Of a DNA stretch of 64,000 nt, positions 38,401-48,728 are shown piece by piece (the first letter of the stretch is position 1; each line of letters starts with the position of its first letter). The position numbers and the translations under genes are program-made. The stretch is from the NCBI RefSeq assembly GCF_032854445.1, contig NC_088306.1, positions 22,909,764-22,973,763 on the forward strand. Direction: 5' to 3'. Under the pieces are notes generated by a model. It did no database searches. It was not told where the DNA came from and saw nothing but the letters and a program-made list of their open reading frames with translations. This stretch comes from Liolophura sinensis (taxonomy: Eukaryota; Mollusca; Polyplacophora; Chitonida; Chitonidae).

Positions 38401-41400
38401 AACATTTCATCATGTGTTTGCCTCATTTAATGGGATAAAGAATCAACGCTGATTGGCTGACAGTGGAGAAACCCTGCAGCCTAGTCACGCTTGAATAAAT
38501 TTGCAATACCTAAAATTCAGATTAAGCAAGGACTTGACTATTTCCCACACCAGCCAATCAGAATCGATTCTGTTTCCCTTAAACACTTAGCATTTAAAAA
38601 TCCATTTCTGGGGTGAAATTTCCTGTGTCACTCTGCCCTGGCAATCACACATACATGCACTGGTACAGTACATTATTACACAATCTACACTTAGTAAAAC
38701 AAAAAACAAACAGATATCTTAACTTTGCCACACAAAAAGGCGTAAACTATCCTTTAAGCCAATATTTGCAAAGGTGTAACTCAAGTTTAGCTGAAAAATT
38801 AGTTTATTCATAGATTTGCTTCATTTGTGTTCATCACTACACACAAGAACATTTCACTTCACATGAATCTGTGAGTTTTATGAATGTAGGAAACCACCAA
38901 ACCTAGATAGGTACCAAATAAAACAAAATAGTTCCTGGACTATTAAATATACAGCCAAACCACAAAGAAATAAATCAGAACAAACCACCTTACTGGTCCA
39001 GCGCTTCAATGCTTCTGGCAAAAGTCATGCCCCTATGGCCCTGATTTGGTTTTTATTCAGTGAGTGTTTGGGGTTTATATCGTGCTGATTTTTACTGAGC
39101 CAGTGTTTAAGGTTTACGTCGTGCTGGTTTTTATTGAGCGAGTGTTTGGGATTTACATCGTGCTGGTTTTTATTGAGCTAGCTGTTTGTTATAACACTAA
39201 TGACTTTTCCTCTTTTAACCATTATAGGATTACCTCTGTCAGTTCTTCCAACTGAGCTCTGAAATTCTTCCCAGCTTTTTCTTCTTCCTCCATTTTTGTC
39301 TCTTCTGTTTCCGTTGGGATGACATTTGACCCTTCATCTGCATAGTCATTGACCTGAGATAAGCTCCGTGTGAAGGTGATGTCTGCTGACATCTCTGGAA
39401 TCTCAATGAACTCGCCGCCTGCTCGCAGAATCAGAGATGGGTTATTAGTAACTTAGAATCATGAAGTTACATTTATTGTGTAAAGGCACATCTAGAGATA
39501 AATACAGGTTGGGCTGTCGCTAGTTTCAGTTTGACCGAATTTGAGTGTGTTCAGTTTCAACTTCAAATTTCAGTAACAAGTTTTATGCAGACCAACAGTT
39601 TCTTTCGAGCAAAGTTTTATAGTCTGGAAACAAAAGCTATAGAAGACCATTACAGCTGTCATAAGTGAATATTTCACTGATTTGCATTGAAAAGAGCTAT
39701 TTTATTTGATTCTTGATCGATTTACCACACAGTTCTTGGTAGTGAAAATATTGTTACACAAATGCCAAACTTTCTGACACACTAAAGCTCAGGCTAATTT
39801 AGTTTGCAGATGAGATTTAAACATACAACTTCCTTTTTGTCAACACTGCCTAACAGGTGAAAGCCCACAATAGTGATTATAGGAAGTTTCAAATTTATGC
39901 TGATTTCACCAAAATTTATGGTAAACAACTTTCTTGTAATCTCATACCATCATCGTCACTGTCCTCTTCATCAGGAACAACAACAGGGTCAGACACAGTT
40001 CCCTCCCTTTGTGAAGACTCTTCTGTCCTGACACCTTCTGCAGTGACAATGCCCTCTGTAGCAGATGATTCTTGGATAGCTGGTTTAAGGCTGGCCTCTA
40101 CATCAACTTGATTAGAGGATAGAAGATTATCATGTGACAAAGGCTTCTCGGGAGGATGCCTAATTTTATCAGAAAAGTTTGTTTTATTTATTTTGCCATC
40201 ACTGAAGAGGGCTTCAGCACCTTGTTTTAGTGGCTCTGCAAAATTCAACTCCTTGAAATCTTCCTGTCTTTCATCATTCTTGTCAAAATTCTGACGATTA
40301 ACATTCTTTTGTGCCAAGTTATGCAAATTTTTTCCGTCCTTATCCAATGGTCTTTCTGTATAGTCGTTTGAATTAGTTTCTTTCTCCTCTACAATTGACA
40401 CCTTGGTACTAGACCCACTGTCTTCACACGTTTCCATGACAACCTCCTCCTTCTGTATCATATCACCAATCACCTTTGGCCCATTCCTGACAGTTGCCCC
40501 ATGGTCATCAGTTCTCACATTCTTCATTTCACAGTCTAAATTGTTTTCTTTGGTCATGTCTTTACCCACATTAAACAATGGATCAGTTTCCCCTGATGCC
40601 ATGGAAATCCGAGTCTCATTGCTTCCTTGACCTTGAGTGGCCTTGACCCAGTTCATGATCTTCTCTTTAGCGTAACCTTGGTTTGTGTCGTCCACCATGA
40701 TATCCTCATCAGAGTCATCATCAAGCACAACAACAATGCCTTTGTCAGACTGAAAATCTGCCTGTTTTAGTTGTAATCCTGACGTACCTGGTTGTGGCTC
40801 TTCAGCTCCATAAATGTCTGCAGCTAAAGTAGGCAGCATGGACATTTTGTTTTCCTCCTCATTTTTCTTTCCTGAGCCACAGGCTTGTGAACTTGAACTA
40901 GGCAGGATAGTGTCTTTTTCATCTTCCATTTCTTCAAAATATTTTCTCAGGTCATTCAATCTTTCTTCTTCCTTCTTCACTGCCATCGCATGCTACCAAC
41001 ACAAAATACCAAACAACTAAATGCAAACAAAGAGACGTGTTGTCTATTACTGAAAGTCAAAATCAATGTGACAGTTTCACATCTTGTTTTCGCCCCAGCA
41101 AATTAACAGACTGTCTACATTTATACTTCATAATTTGCCATTTTGTTTTAACTGGAAAGTACTTCTTTTGTTAATAACTCACTCAACCACAATCTGAAGT
41201 CCTGTTACATACAGGTTTTCTTACCATATTAACAGGTGACAAGGCTCAGCAGTCTCCATCAGACATCAGAGAGAGTAACAGTTCTTTTTTTGCCACACCA
41301 TTCTTCATATAAAATGTTCAGAAGCTTTAACAAGGCAAGATACTATTTTTGTTGAATTTTGACACCCACCCATGAAGAGGCAGTGGAACCCACTGGGTTG

Positions 41401-44400
41401 GTGGAAAAGGTGGGTGTTAAGATGAAAAGATAGGTGGAAAAGTGGGTGGGTTGTTTGGAAAAGGTGGGCGTTTTTTTTTGTTGGAGGAAAAGGGGGGAGT
41501 TGGAAAAGGTGGGTTCGTTGGTGTAAAAGGTGGATGGTTTGAAGGAATAGGTGAGGAGGAGAAGAAAGTGGATGGTTTGAAGGAATAGGTGAGGAGGAGA
41601 AGAAAGTGGATGGTTTGAAGGAATAGGTGGGTAGGAGAAGTGGATGGTTTGAAGGAATAGGTGGGTAGGAGGAGAAAGTGGATGGTTTGAAGAAATAGGT
41701 GGGTAGGAGGAGAAAGTGGATGGTTTGAAGAAATAGGTGGGTAGGAGAAGTGGATGGTTTGAAGGAATAGGTGGGTAGGAGAAGTGGATGGTTTGAAGGA
41801 ATAGGTGGGTAGGAGGAGAAAGTGGATGGTTTGAAGGAAAGGGTGGGTGGGTTGGTGGAAAAGGTGGGTGGGTAGTTGGAAAAGGTGGGTGGGTTGAAGA
41901 AAGGCAGGTGATTTGGGTATACATCAAAGGGATACAAAATCAACGCTGATTGGTTGACAGTGGAAATACAGTTTCCTGTGTTAAGCGCTGCAGCCTTGGT
42001 CATACTTGACTAAATGCACCAAACCTACAACTCAGCTTAGACTAGGCATAGCCTGGCCTTGCCTATCTCTCAAGCCAGCCAATCAGAATCTACAAAACAT
42101 AGCCTGGCCTTGCCTATCTCTCACACCAGCCAGTCAGAATCGATTCTCCATCCCTTAAACGTCTAACATCAGATGTCTCTGTACCTGCTTCCTCTTCTTA
42201 GCGAGTCCTTTGATCAAAATGTAGTGCGAGGTATCATCTGACACAACCCTCCGACTCTCCACATCACATGACCCATAGTAGTCCTCTCCCAGGCCTTGGG
42301 TTATCTCCCCTGTCTGCCGCTCATTCATGTCTTTACGAATGTCCTCAATCCTGGACGACAGTTTGTTCTGGTGGAGTAACTTCTTCATCTGGTAACTGGA
42401 GAAGTCGGAAGAATCCTACAACACACAGGAAAAGTAGACTTAATTTGAACTCAAGATAAACACTTGGAACTACATTCCTTTTTCAAATAAACCATTCTTT
42501 CCTCAGACAACTCGGTTGAAGATGACACCAGAGGCATATTTCTGATGAAAGATCTGACATTTGCATCAGAGTATGTATTTGTAGGTTTGGATAAACACAT
42601 TAGGTTACCAAGATTTTTAAAAAGCTTATTCAGCATCAATATGAAGAAGTGTAAATTTCTAATCGATCCATGACTTAAATGAAAACAACACTTTTATTTT
42701 ATATCAAATGATAACCCACCACGTGAGAGCCATCCAAACAAAAACATCCACATTATTTTCATAAGAACCAAAATCTTTAACTGTGATGTTTCTTTTCAAG
42801 TTTTACACTGATTGGTGGGCACGCATGCAACAACTTAGAACAAAACATCAACACCAACACTATTTGCCTTTTGGTTATGACATTTGAAATACTATTTCAG
42901 CCAATAATTGGTCCATCTTTTGATGTAATGGTTACAGCGGATGCTATGAAGATTTATTATGGAGGTTCTTCACATGTTACACATGGGAATCGTACAATAT
43001 TGCTCCTGCTTATATATGCCACAATGACGTGGTTTCATCAAACATAATGAAATAAATCACGGCAAAACAATGATGCATTTTGATCAGAGCTTTAACGAGT
43101 AATGGTAAGGTCATTTGCAATTACTGTATTTCACAGTCACATAAGAAATTTTTTGTGAAGTTTGATTAACTTCTTACCAACAGAACTTTAGGGATGGTAT
43201 AAAAAATTATCATATTTTAAGGCCAATTATTGTGCTTCTGCAAAGTTTATATTTACATATCAACCTTATGAAATATACTATTTTGAAAACTTAATTCAAA
43301 ACCTGTATCATTGTTTTTGTTGTGATTTGCTTCTACTTATTCGTGTATTTTAACGGAGGGTCTTGAAGAAGAGCAAATTGTTCTCCCCACTCTGTAAATA
43401 AAGGTCTCACTAAATTTTAAGAATATATATCAGAAAGTATGATGCCACTAAATAGTCTAGCAGCTACCTGTACACTACCTGTCACTACTTCTGACTGAGT
43501 TTGTGGGAGAGGGAAAAACATGTTCAGAGATACTGTAACTCCCTTTAACAGTGCATCTTTGAGCAGGGTCAGCACTGAAGAGTAAGATATAGAGAATCAT
43601 GTGACAAAGATAAATTTACATGTTTTCTACATTATTTACAATACTACACAGATTAATACCTATTCAAACATGTTCACCAAACACTCAGTGCTTCACACTC
43701 AGGGCAGATAAGAGCATTAGGGCTCATACGTTTTATGGGAAAAAAAGACAAAACTGGGAAGAAAGTGTGTACCAAATTTAAAGTCTAGCTTAATTAGTTT
43801 CTGATATATCTTGCTGATGATATCACCTCACACACACTGTGACTCACCCACCATACGGACAGGTAAAAATCAAGATGTCTGCAGTGCATTCACAAGGTCC
43901 TTGGACTTCTTGCTGTGATATATATTTATGTTAGTATAAATCACACTGTACAATGTTAAGTTTCTACCTGTCTGATCACAAAGCTTACATATTGGTGATT
44001 GTAAGTGAATTCCAAACAATCAGGGACCTTAACACACAAAAAATGAAGCTAAACAAATCAAATTTGAGTTTGGATGTCTGATATTCAGATTATTTTTCAA
44101 AACAAATATAACTAGTTTTCAAGAGCATTTATACACATGAAACTTAACCTGAGCCTCTGACACTTTCTACTGCAGCTTTTAAGATGCAGTCACTTTTAGT
44201 AAAAAAAAAAATGTTAACAATCTCTGGAAAATGCCACGTGAAACAAGCTATACAGGTCCCTGATTATGTGGATGATCTGTTAACACAAGAATCTTACCAA
44301 ACCACAGATCCCCTGCAAATGGAAGCAAATCTTACATCTCACTTTGATGGCTGAAAACCTCAAATCCTTCATCTGCCTGAATGACTTACTTGGGTTTAAG

Positions 44401-47400
44401 ACCACTATGGCAGCATTCAGCCATACTGTGGCAACCTTCATCTGCCTGAATGACTTACTCGGGTTTAAGACCACTATGGCAGTATTCAGCCATACTGTGG
44501 CAACCTTCATCTGCCTGAATGACTTACTTGGGTTTAAGACCACTATGGCAGCATTCAACCATACTGTGGCAACCTTCATCTGATTGAATGCAAGCACCAT
44601 GATTAATACATAGTACATCTGTTTGCCTGGCACAACATGCTGCCTCACTGGAATGCCATGCTAAGGACACAATCTCAACCAGTCACAGTATGCTGACACC
44701 AGCAGGCCTGTATATATATTTCACAGCCTATCATTGACCAGTGTCTCTCATACTTTAAGCAGTATTCAACTTCGATGGAAATCTTGTGCGAGCACAGGAA
44801 TTTGCTGTCTCTGACACACGTCCCTTCCAGATCATAAACTGATACACAAAAAATCATCCTGCCTGCCCACAAAGTACCCCATCCTGTTTTAACTTGGAAT
44901 GCTCTGGTTGGTAAATAATAATCAAAACCTGTAACTGTTGTTCAGTCAAATTCAGTGAATGGTGACAGGCCCTCCTCATGCAATGCTGTTGCTTTCATGA
45001 GATTTCCATGGAATACCGCTTAAATGCACCACTCATAACCTAGTACATAAAGACAGATTTCTGTTCCAATCACAGCACTATAATCAGGGGAGGTAATAAA
45101 GCCCTGTAATGAAGGGAGGTAATAAAGCAGTGTAACAAGAGGAGGTAATAAAGCACTGTAATAAGGGGAGGTAATAAAGCAATGTACCTCTGGTAATTCC
45201 GCCATTCTTGCCAAAAAGTTCCTCTTCCTCGTTTCTTTCATCTCTGTCAAAATCTCGTGCTGCAGTTCTGAGGGAAGATCCTTGAAATCAGCCGAATCTA
45301 TGTCCACATCATTCAAGTTCTGCAAGTGACTCTGGAAGACCATGTATGCAGTACTTGTGAATTTTTTTTATTTGTCTATTTGATTGGTGTTTCACACCAT
45401 ACTCAAAAACATATCACTTTCACAAAAATATTTCACATACAACATTGGCCAGTATTATGTTGGGAGGAAACCAGGCTAATCTCATGACCATCCGTACACT
45501 GGTTTCAGACCTTCCCATGCATGAGCGGTGAGGAAGCCAGCATGAGCTGGGTTTCAACTCACAATAATTGCCCTGGTGTGAGGCCCATTATTGTGCTGCA
45601 TATATAATGTTATAACGGGTCTTTTTGTACTTCAGTTAGTTATATTATAATTTCTTCTGCTACCAGTCAAAGGTAGCCCAAATTGTCATAATTCAAAAAT
45701 TCACCTGATAAAATTCTTCCTCCGACGAATCTGTTTCAACTGGGTCCTCGTCTTTCCTGCAACCAATCAAAGTTAATGAACAAGATGTAACTTGAAATGT
45801 GATCTGAATGAGACCAACACACATTTCCTCTCTCTATCCATAACCTCACCTTATTCTTAAAAGAAAATGACCAAATGTATATCGCTAATTCTTCACCCTT
45901 TCAATTGCTTCTGCAAGCAGTATATTTACAACATTTTGAGATAACTATGGAGTGTAGAGAAATAGTCTGCACAGTTTTAATTTATGAAGGTTACATTTTT
46001 AATAACACAAACAAATCATTATAGCATCATTTTAGTAATAATTATATGCATAAATTAAACTGACAAAAGGGATTTAATGGTTGAAAAGGTTGAAGATTTA
46101 CTTCATCTGTTGACAAAGTATCCCTCACATAAAGTTTTAAAACGCATAACTTTTTAGTTTTGTGGTGCTGCATAACCCAGACATCACAGTTTAAAGTAAG
46201 CCAAAATCATACACATTGAGAAAATCAACGGCGCTGCCATATTATCATTTTGGCAGCAGGGCATTTCTATGAGCCGAGAATGAAGCTGTCTCCACTGATG
46301 TCAAGAACCCTGTTTTGCTTTTTAGCCATGTGAGAATGTGGTATGAGTGATGCAGCATCATGTTTTCGGTTTCTCTAATGTGACACCTCCCATTTCTTCT
46401 TATGAATTCCAGACTAAATGTTGATTTGTACAGTTACCAAGCACATCAGGATAAAATCGTTCAGGTCTGTTTTCACCCCTCTTTAAAAATTAATGAGGTT
46501 AAATTATTAGCTGTCCTTTCTTTTAAAACGTATGCTAAGAAATAGACACAGAAATTCCATTATTACACAGCACATACGGTATTTCTTCTAAAACTAATTT
46601 TTCTGAGGCTTTTAAAGGCTTTTATTGTTACCTTCTGTCTGTTTTCACAAGTTTGGACATATAAGGCTAGAGGGACAATGTCATCTTAACAGCAACTTAA
46701 AGGCCAAGTTTCATCTCCACGTATGGGAACAGCACTAAGCTCAAAGCTTTGGTAATTTTCTGACTTACCTAATTGGCAAGGGAGGTAACTCAAACATATC
46801 TGGTTCAGTCTGAACTGGGAATGGCAGGCTGATACTATCAGAGTTGTCTTTTCCTCCTCCCATCAGCTGCTGCATGGCATAACTCTTCAGAAAGTTTGAC
46901 ATCATTTTCTTGGCAGTTTTCTGAGATTCTCTCTCAGCCTGTTCTTTCCTTTCTTTACGCCCTGCCTGAATTACATAAAAGAAACTGATCTTTCAAAGTT
47001 TAAACTCAATGAGTAAACAAATCCAGGAAAGTATGGCCAGAATACAGAATTCATTCATGTCCCTTCCCTTCCTTTTCAATGCTACATGCCAATCACACGA
47101 GGATTTCTCAGACGACACCCAGACTACTCTTCCTACACGGCCAGTTGTGATGATTAGGTGACCTTTCTGAGGTTGGAACCAACAGTTCTTCCCTTTAGTA
47201 GCCTGTACTTCTACCAGTGAACTACACTTGTGCCAGTGAACTAAATTCAAATGACTGCTGTTATTCCAATGGTAGAAAGCCAGCAAAATAGATTCTACAT
47301 TTGCGTTTTGAGTCACTTGTGCTGTGGAGCACTGGGATTGTGGAGCATTTGGACATACATGTGTACCTGTACTTGGGTGGCTGAAGGGTACTGTCGAGGT

Positions 47401-48728
47401 AGGAGACACATGTACAAGTATGAAAGATCTTTAGAGCAGGGGTCTTAAAGAAAGAGGCATTTACAGCACTCACCAATTTTCTTTATTTTGTGGAGTCTAA
47501 AGGGCAGTGGTGTTAAGGGCACTCACCAATGTTTTTTTTTTTGTTGAGTCTAAAGGGCAGTGGTGTTATGGGCACTCCCCAAAGTGGTTTTTTTTTGTTG
47601 AGTCTTAAGGGCAGAGGTATTTAGGGCACTCACCAATGTTTTTTTTTTCTTTAGGTCTTACGGGCAGAGGTGTTTATTTATGTATTTATTTGATTTGTGT
47701 TTTACCCCGTACTCAAGAATATTTCACTTATACGATGGCGTTAAGGTAGGAGGATCATTATGGTGGGTAGAAAACGGGCACAGCCCAGGGGAGACACAGG
47801 ACCATCCACAGGTTGATGGCAGAACTTCTCACAGAGGTTTTTAGGGCACTTGTCACTTATTTCTTGAGGTGTTCAGGGCAGAGGTGGTAAGGACACTCAC
47901 CAATGTTTTTGTTCTTGAGATCTAAAGGGCAGAGGTATTTACGGCACTCAACAATGTTTATTTCTTAAGGTCTTAGGGTGGGTGGGTGGGGGGGGGGGGG
48001 GGTGTAGAGGTGTTTAGGGCACTTGCCAATATTTTTTCTTGATAGGCATAGGTGTTTAAGGCACTCATCAATTGTTTTTTTTCTGTTTTTAAGGTGTAAA
48101 GGGTAGAGGTGTTTAGGGCACTCACCAATGTTTTTTTCTTCAGAGCTGGCACACCCCCGTCAAACACAAACACAGGCTTGATCCTGTAGAAGAGCAGCTT
48201 GCACACCTTGTTAAACAGGCTGATGAGATGAGCATTCTGGACGGGGTTTCCGTCACGGTCACGCATACCTTTGAGGGCCTGATGAAGCCAGATACTCACA
48301 TCTAACACTGGGTCAAGGAACATTGTCTGGCTCAGTTGTAACACTGGTATACATTTATTTAATATATCATTCTAGGGGTTGGGGTGAGGGATATTTGAGT
48401 GGTTGAATTATCAGAGTATTTGAAAAAAAGTAATTATAAAGGATTTACTTATTACAGTACCTGTTTATCTGGATTGCCTATGGGGTCCTGATCCAGCATG
48501 TAAGATTAAGGGAGTCCCTAAAAAGACTGTAGCAAACTACCATATATCAAATATCGGTAGTTACAACTGCAATTTATCTTATAGAGCAAGAGGTCTTCCT
48601 TTAAGTAGACAATTAACAACGCGGGCACACTAAAGGATATCAACAGCCAGAACTTTGCCCTCGAGAGTTTCCAGCCTTACAGGTCGCCCCACGGGCTCCA
48701 GCACCTGCCACAAACCTGTCACTCCCAT
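31957..48728 (-). CDS. ERCC5: ERCC5/XPG DNA-repair 3' endonuclease, complete, 15 exons
   Basis: Structure-specific FEN1/XPG-family nuclease that cuts 3' of bulky lesions in nucleotide excision repair, in the nucleus with TFIIH. Exons: 48641-48728, 48126-48301, 46769-46965, 45705-45756, 45188-45331, 42185-42415, 39948-40992, 39234-39418, 38099-38218, 36586-36799, 35569-35713, 35024-35112, 34245-34347, 33099-33183, 31957-32439. They sum to 3357 nt with every phase consistent: 1118 residues plus TAA, against about 1186 in human (from memory). The N domain (1-95) starts [12 protein letters not shown] and has D30 and D77. A long acidic spacer (about 96-745) contains the conserved [19 protein letters not shown]. 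The I domain has E762, E764, D783 and D785; the helix-hairpin-helix part has D834. These align with human E789, E791, D810, D812 and D861 by a constant offset of 27. A PIP box (QGRITSFF, 960-967) and a basic tail end the protein. Introns 1 and 13 have U12-type signals. Confidence 0.95.
33099..33183 (-). CDS. ERCC5: ERCC5 exon 14
   Basis: Begins TTTTACACAAG directly after an intron ending in AC. Joined to exon 13 it reads [20 protein letters not shown], collinear with the IREFCQRYFGW stretch of human XPG. It ends KQLNKPS with a GTAAGT donor, phase 0. Confidence 0.9.
33265..34225. repeat. Degenerate 19 bp array in ERCC5 intron 13
   Basis: Units close to CTCTCACAACTGGCCAAAA, some 30 copies with variable spacing, interrupted by the SINE at 33602-33872. 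It fills nearly the whole U12-type intron. Confidence 0.88.
33602..33872 (-). mobile_element. Full-length tRNA-derived SINE inside the 19 bp array of ERCC5 intron 13
   Basis: A complete element with a (ATTT)n tail at the left and the tRNA-like head CTAACCAACTGAGCCACGG at the right. Flanking copies gcttacactct(c/g)aaa form a 15 bp target duplication with one mismatch. The array flanks also resemble each other, which adds some ambiguity. Confidence 0.88.
34245..34347 (-). CDS. ERCC5: ERCC5 exon 13
   Basis: Encodes [16 protein letters not shown] through [10 protein letters not shown] plus two bases (GA). It is followed directly by ATATCCTTTTG, a U12-type donor. Simple read-through would give a codon for E, but splicing to the AC acceptor of exon 14 gives the family pattern R-D-F. 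Confidence 0.9.
35569..35713 (-). CDS. ERCC5: ERCC5 exon 11 (helix-hairpin-helix region)
   Basis: Encodes [20 protein letters not shown] and [19 protein letters not shown], the FEN-family helix-hairpin-helix DNA-binding motif, with the active-site D834 in GSDYT. Phase 1 in, phase 2 out; ordinary AG acceptor and GTAAGT donor. Confidence 0.94.
35756..35875 (-). mobile_element. SINE 3' fragment in ERCC5 intron 10
   Basis: An ATTT-rich tail, GATTGGTGTTTTATGCCGTA and GGTGGCCAGCATTATGGTG mark the 3' part of the family; the tRNA-like head is missing. Confidence 0.7.
36586..36799 (-). CDS. ERCC5: ERCC5 exon 10 (XPG I domain, catalytic)
   Basis: Encodes [20 protein letters not shown] followed by the [12 protein letters not shown] strand, giving E762, E764, D783 and D785 of the two-metal active site. 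Its acceptor and first 25 nt are repeated four more times upstream in intron 9. Confidence 0.95.
36776..37206. repeat. 87 bp array made from the ERCC5 exon 10 acceptor region, 5 units
   Basis: Units start at 36776, 36863, 36950, 37037 and 37121. Each holds the polypyrimidine/CTACAG acceptor, the first 25 nt of exon 10 and about 60 nt of intron. Only the 36776 unit continues into the real exon. The others continue into GTGAGTT, framing 29 nt pseudo-exons at 36858-36886, 36945-36973, 37032-37060 and 37116-37144. Confidence 0.95.
38432..38581. mobile_element. MITE with TTAA flanks in ERCC5 intron 8
   Basis: Terminal inverted repeats GGGATAAAGAATC... and its mutated inverse, both with a GCTGATTGGCTG-like inner block. 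Flanked by TTAA on both sides (one base offset at the left), suggesting a piggyBac-type non-autonomous element. Confidence 0.6.
39948..40992 (-). CDS. ERCC5: ERCC5 exon 7 (large acidic spacer exon)
   Basis: This 1045 nt exon is the longest in the gene and holds most of the XPG spacer region. It is low in complexity and rich in Asp, Glu, Ser and Lys (for example DEEDSDDDG at its end). Vertebrate XPG likewise has one large spacer exon. It starts [12 protein letters not shown] and ends in phase 1 at GTATGAG. Confidence 0.9.
41380..41905. repeat. Degenerate G-rich array in ERCC5 intron 6
   Basis: Units of about 32-38 bp built on GTGGATGGTTTGAAGGAATA and GGTGGGTAGGAG. Strongly purine-rich on the plus strand, so the transcript is C/T-rich. 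Multiples near three produce proline/serine-rich open frames that are not genes. Confidence 0.9.
41929..42165. mobile_element. Second copy of the TTAA MITE, with internal duplication
   Basis: Same ends as 38432-38581 (GGGATACAAAATCAACGCTG and the inverse of GGGATGGAGAATCGATTCTG), right flank TTAA, left flank mutated. An internal block of about 45 bp (catagcctggccttgcctat...) is present twice. Confidence 0.6.
42640..44360. other. ERCC5 intron 5, AT-rich, no feature
   Basis: Single-copy AT-rich sequence without recognisable repeats or exons, apart from the 69 bp triplication at its right edge. Confidence 0.5.
44361..44585. repeat. 69 bp tandem triplication in ERCC5 intron 5
   Basis: Three near-identical units with TTCATCTGCCTGAATGACTT then ACTTGGGTTTAAGACCACTA. 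On the transcript strand every unit has a donor-like CCCAA|GTAAGTCATT followed 13 nt later by TTCAG. No exon is known here. Confidence 0.9.
45089..45192. repeat. 26 bp array abutting the ERCC5 exon 5 donor, 4 units
   Basis: Units GGAGGTAATAAAGCACTGTA plus six bases. The fourth unit contains the real donor: TTACAGTGCTTTATTACC in the array corresponds to GTACATTGCTTTATTACC at the donor. Confidence 0.85.
45365..45600 (-). mobile_element. tRNA-derived SINE, diverged, in ERCC5 intron 4
   Basis: Tail TTGATTGGTGTTTCACACC, body CAGCATGAGCTGGGTTTCAA, and a remnant of the head near 45590. Heavily mutated. Confidence 0.65.
47672..47836 (-). mobile_element. Truncated SINE inserted in the exon 2-derived array
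   Basis: The tail and body of the same family (GTACTCAAGAATATTTCACT through CATCCACAGGTTGATGGCAG) lie between two units of the array. It lacks the head. The insertion post-dates the expansion of the array. Confidence 0.7.
47972..48003 (+). repeat. G-rich simple tract
   Basis: GGGTGGGTGGGTGG followed by a run of G. It could form a G-quadruplex on the plus (non-template) strand; it lies within the exon 2-derived array. Confidence 0.8.
48126..48301 (-). CDS. ERCC5: ERCC5 exon 2 (rest of XPG N domain)
   Basis: Encodes [12 protein letters not shown] through [17 protein letters not shown], with catalytic D30 and D77. It ends ACATTG|GTGAGTGCC in phase 0. Its last bases and donor are the founder of the tandem array that follows in the intron. 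Confidence 0.93.
48302..48640 (-). other. ERCC5: ERCC5 intron 1, U12-type AT-AG intron
   Basis: The 339 nt intron begins ATATCCTTT, a perfect match to the minor-spliceosome donor consensus. Its branch site TTCCTTGAC (consensus TTCCTTRAC) places the branch adenosine about 11 nt before the terminal AG. Splicing GTTG to ATGTGAGTATC gives AVDVSIW, matching the family. No GT donor in this place keeps the frame. Confidence 0.88.
48641..48728 (-). CDS. ERCC5: ERCC5 exon 1 (start codon, XPG N domain)
   Basis: Encodes [17 protein letters not shown] and on to LAV plus the first base of the next codon (phase 1). The family's invariant MGVxGLW start fixes the initiation codon at 48728. The exon is followed directly by ATATCCTTT, not by a GT donor. 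Confidence 0.93.

Larger units (their letters stand above)
47445..48135. repeat. About 50 bp array made from the ERCC5 exon 2 donor region, about 10 units
   Basis: Each unit resembles the end of exon 2 and its donor (AAAAAACATTG|GTGAGTGCC then CTAAACACCTCT). Units lie at about 47470, 47520, 47572, 47626, 47845, 47895, 47945, 48018 and 48060, and the genuine one at 48121. Interrupted by a SINE fragment and a poly-G tract. Some units keep GTGAGT; others have lost it. Confidence 0.88.

Noticed and set aside
41305-42003. Pro/Ser/His-rich frames of 232 and 194 codons on the minus strand
   Set aside because: Degenerate G-rich array in ERCC5 intron 6; two frames are open over the same bases, and the ERCC5 phases close without it.
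44280-44648. 122-codon minus frame as an extra ERCC5 exon
   Set aside because: It is the 69 bp triplication read through; it has no counterpart in XPG, and exons 5 and 6 already join in phase.
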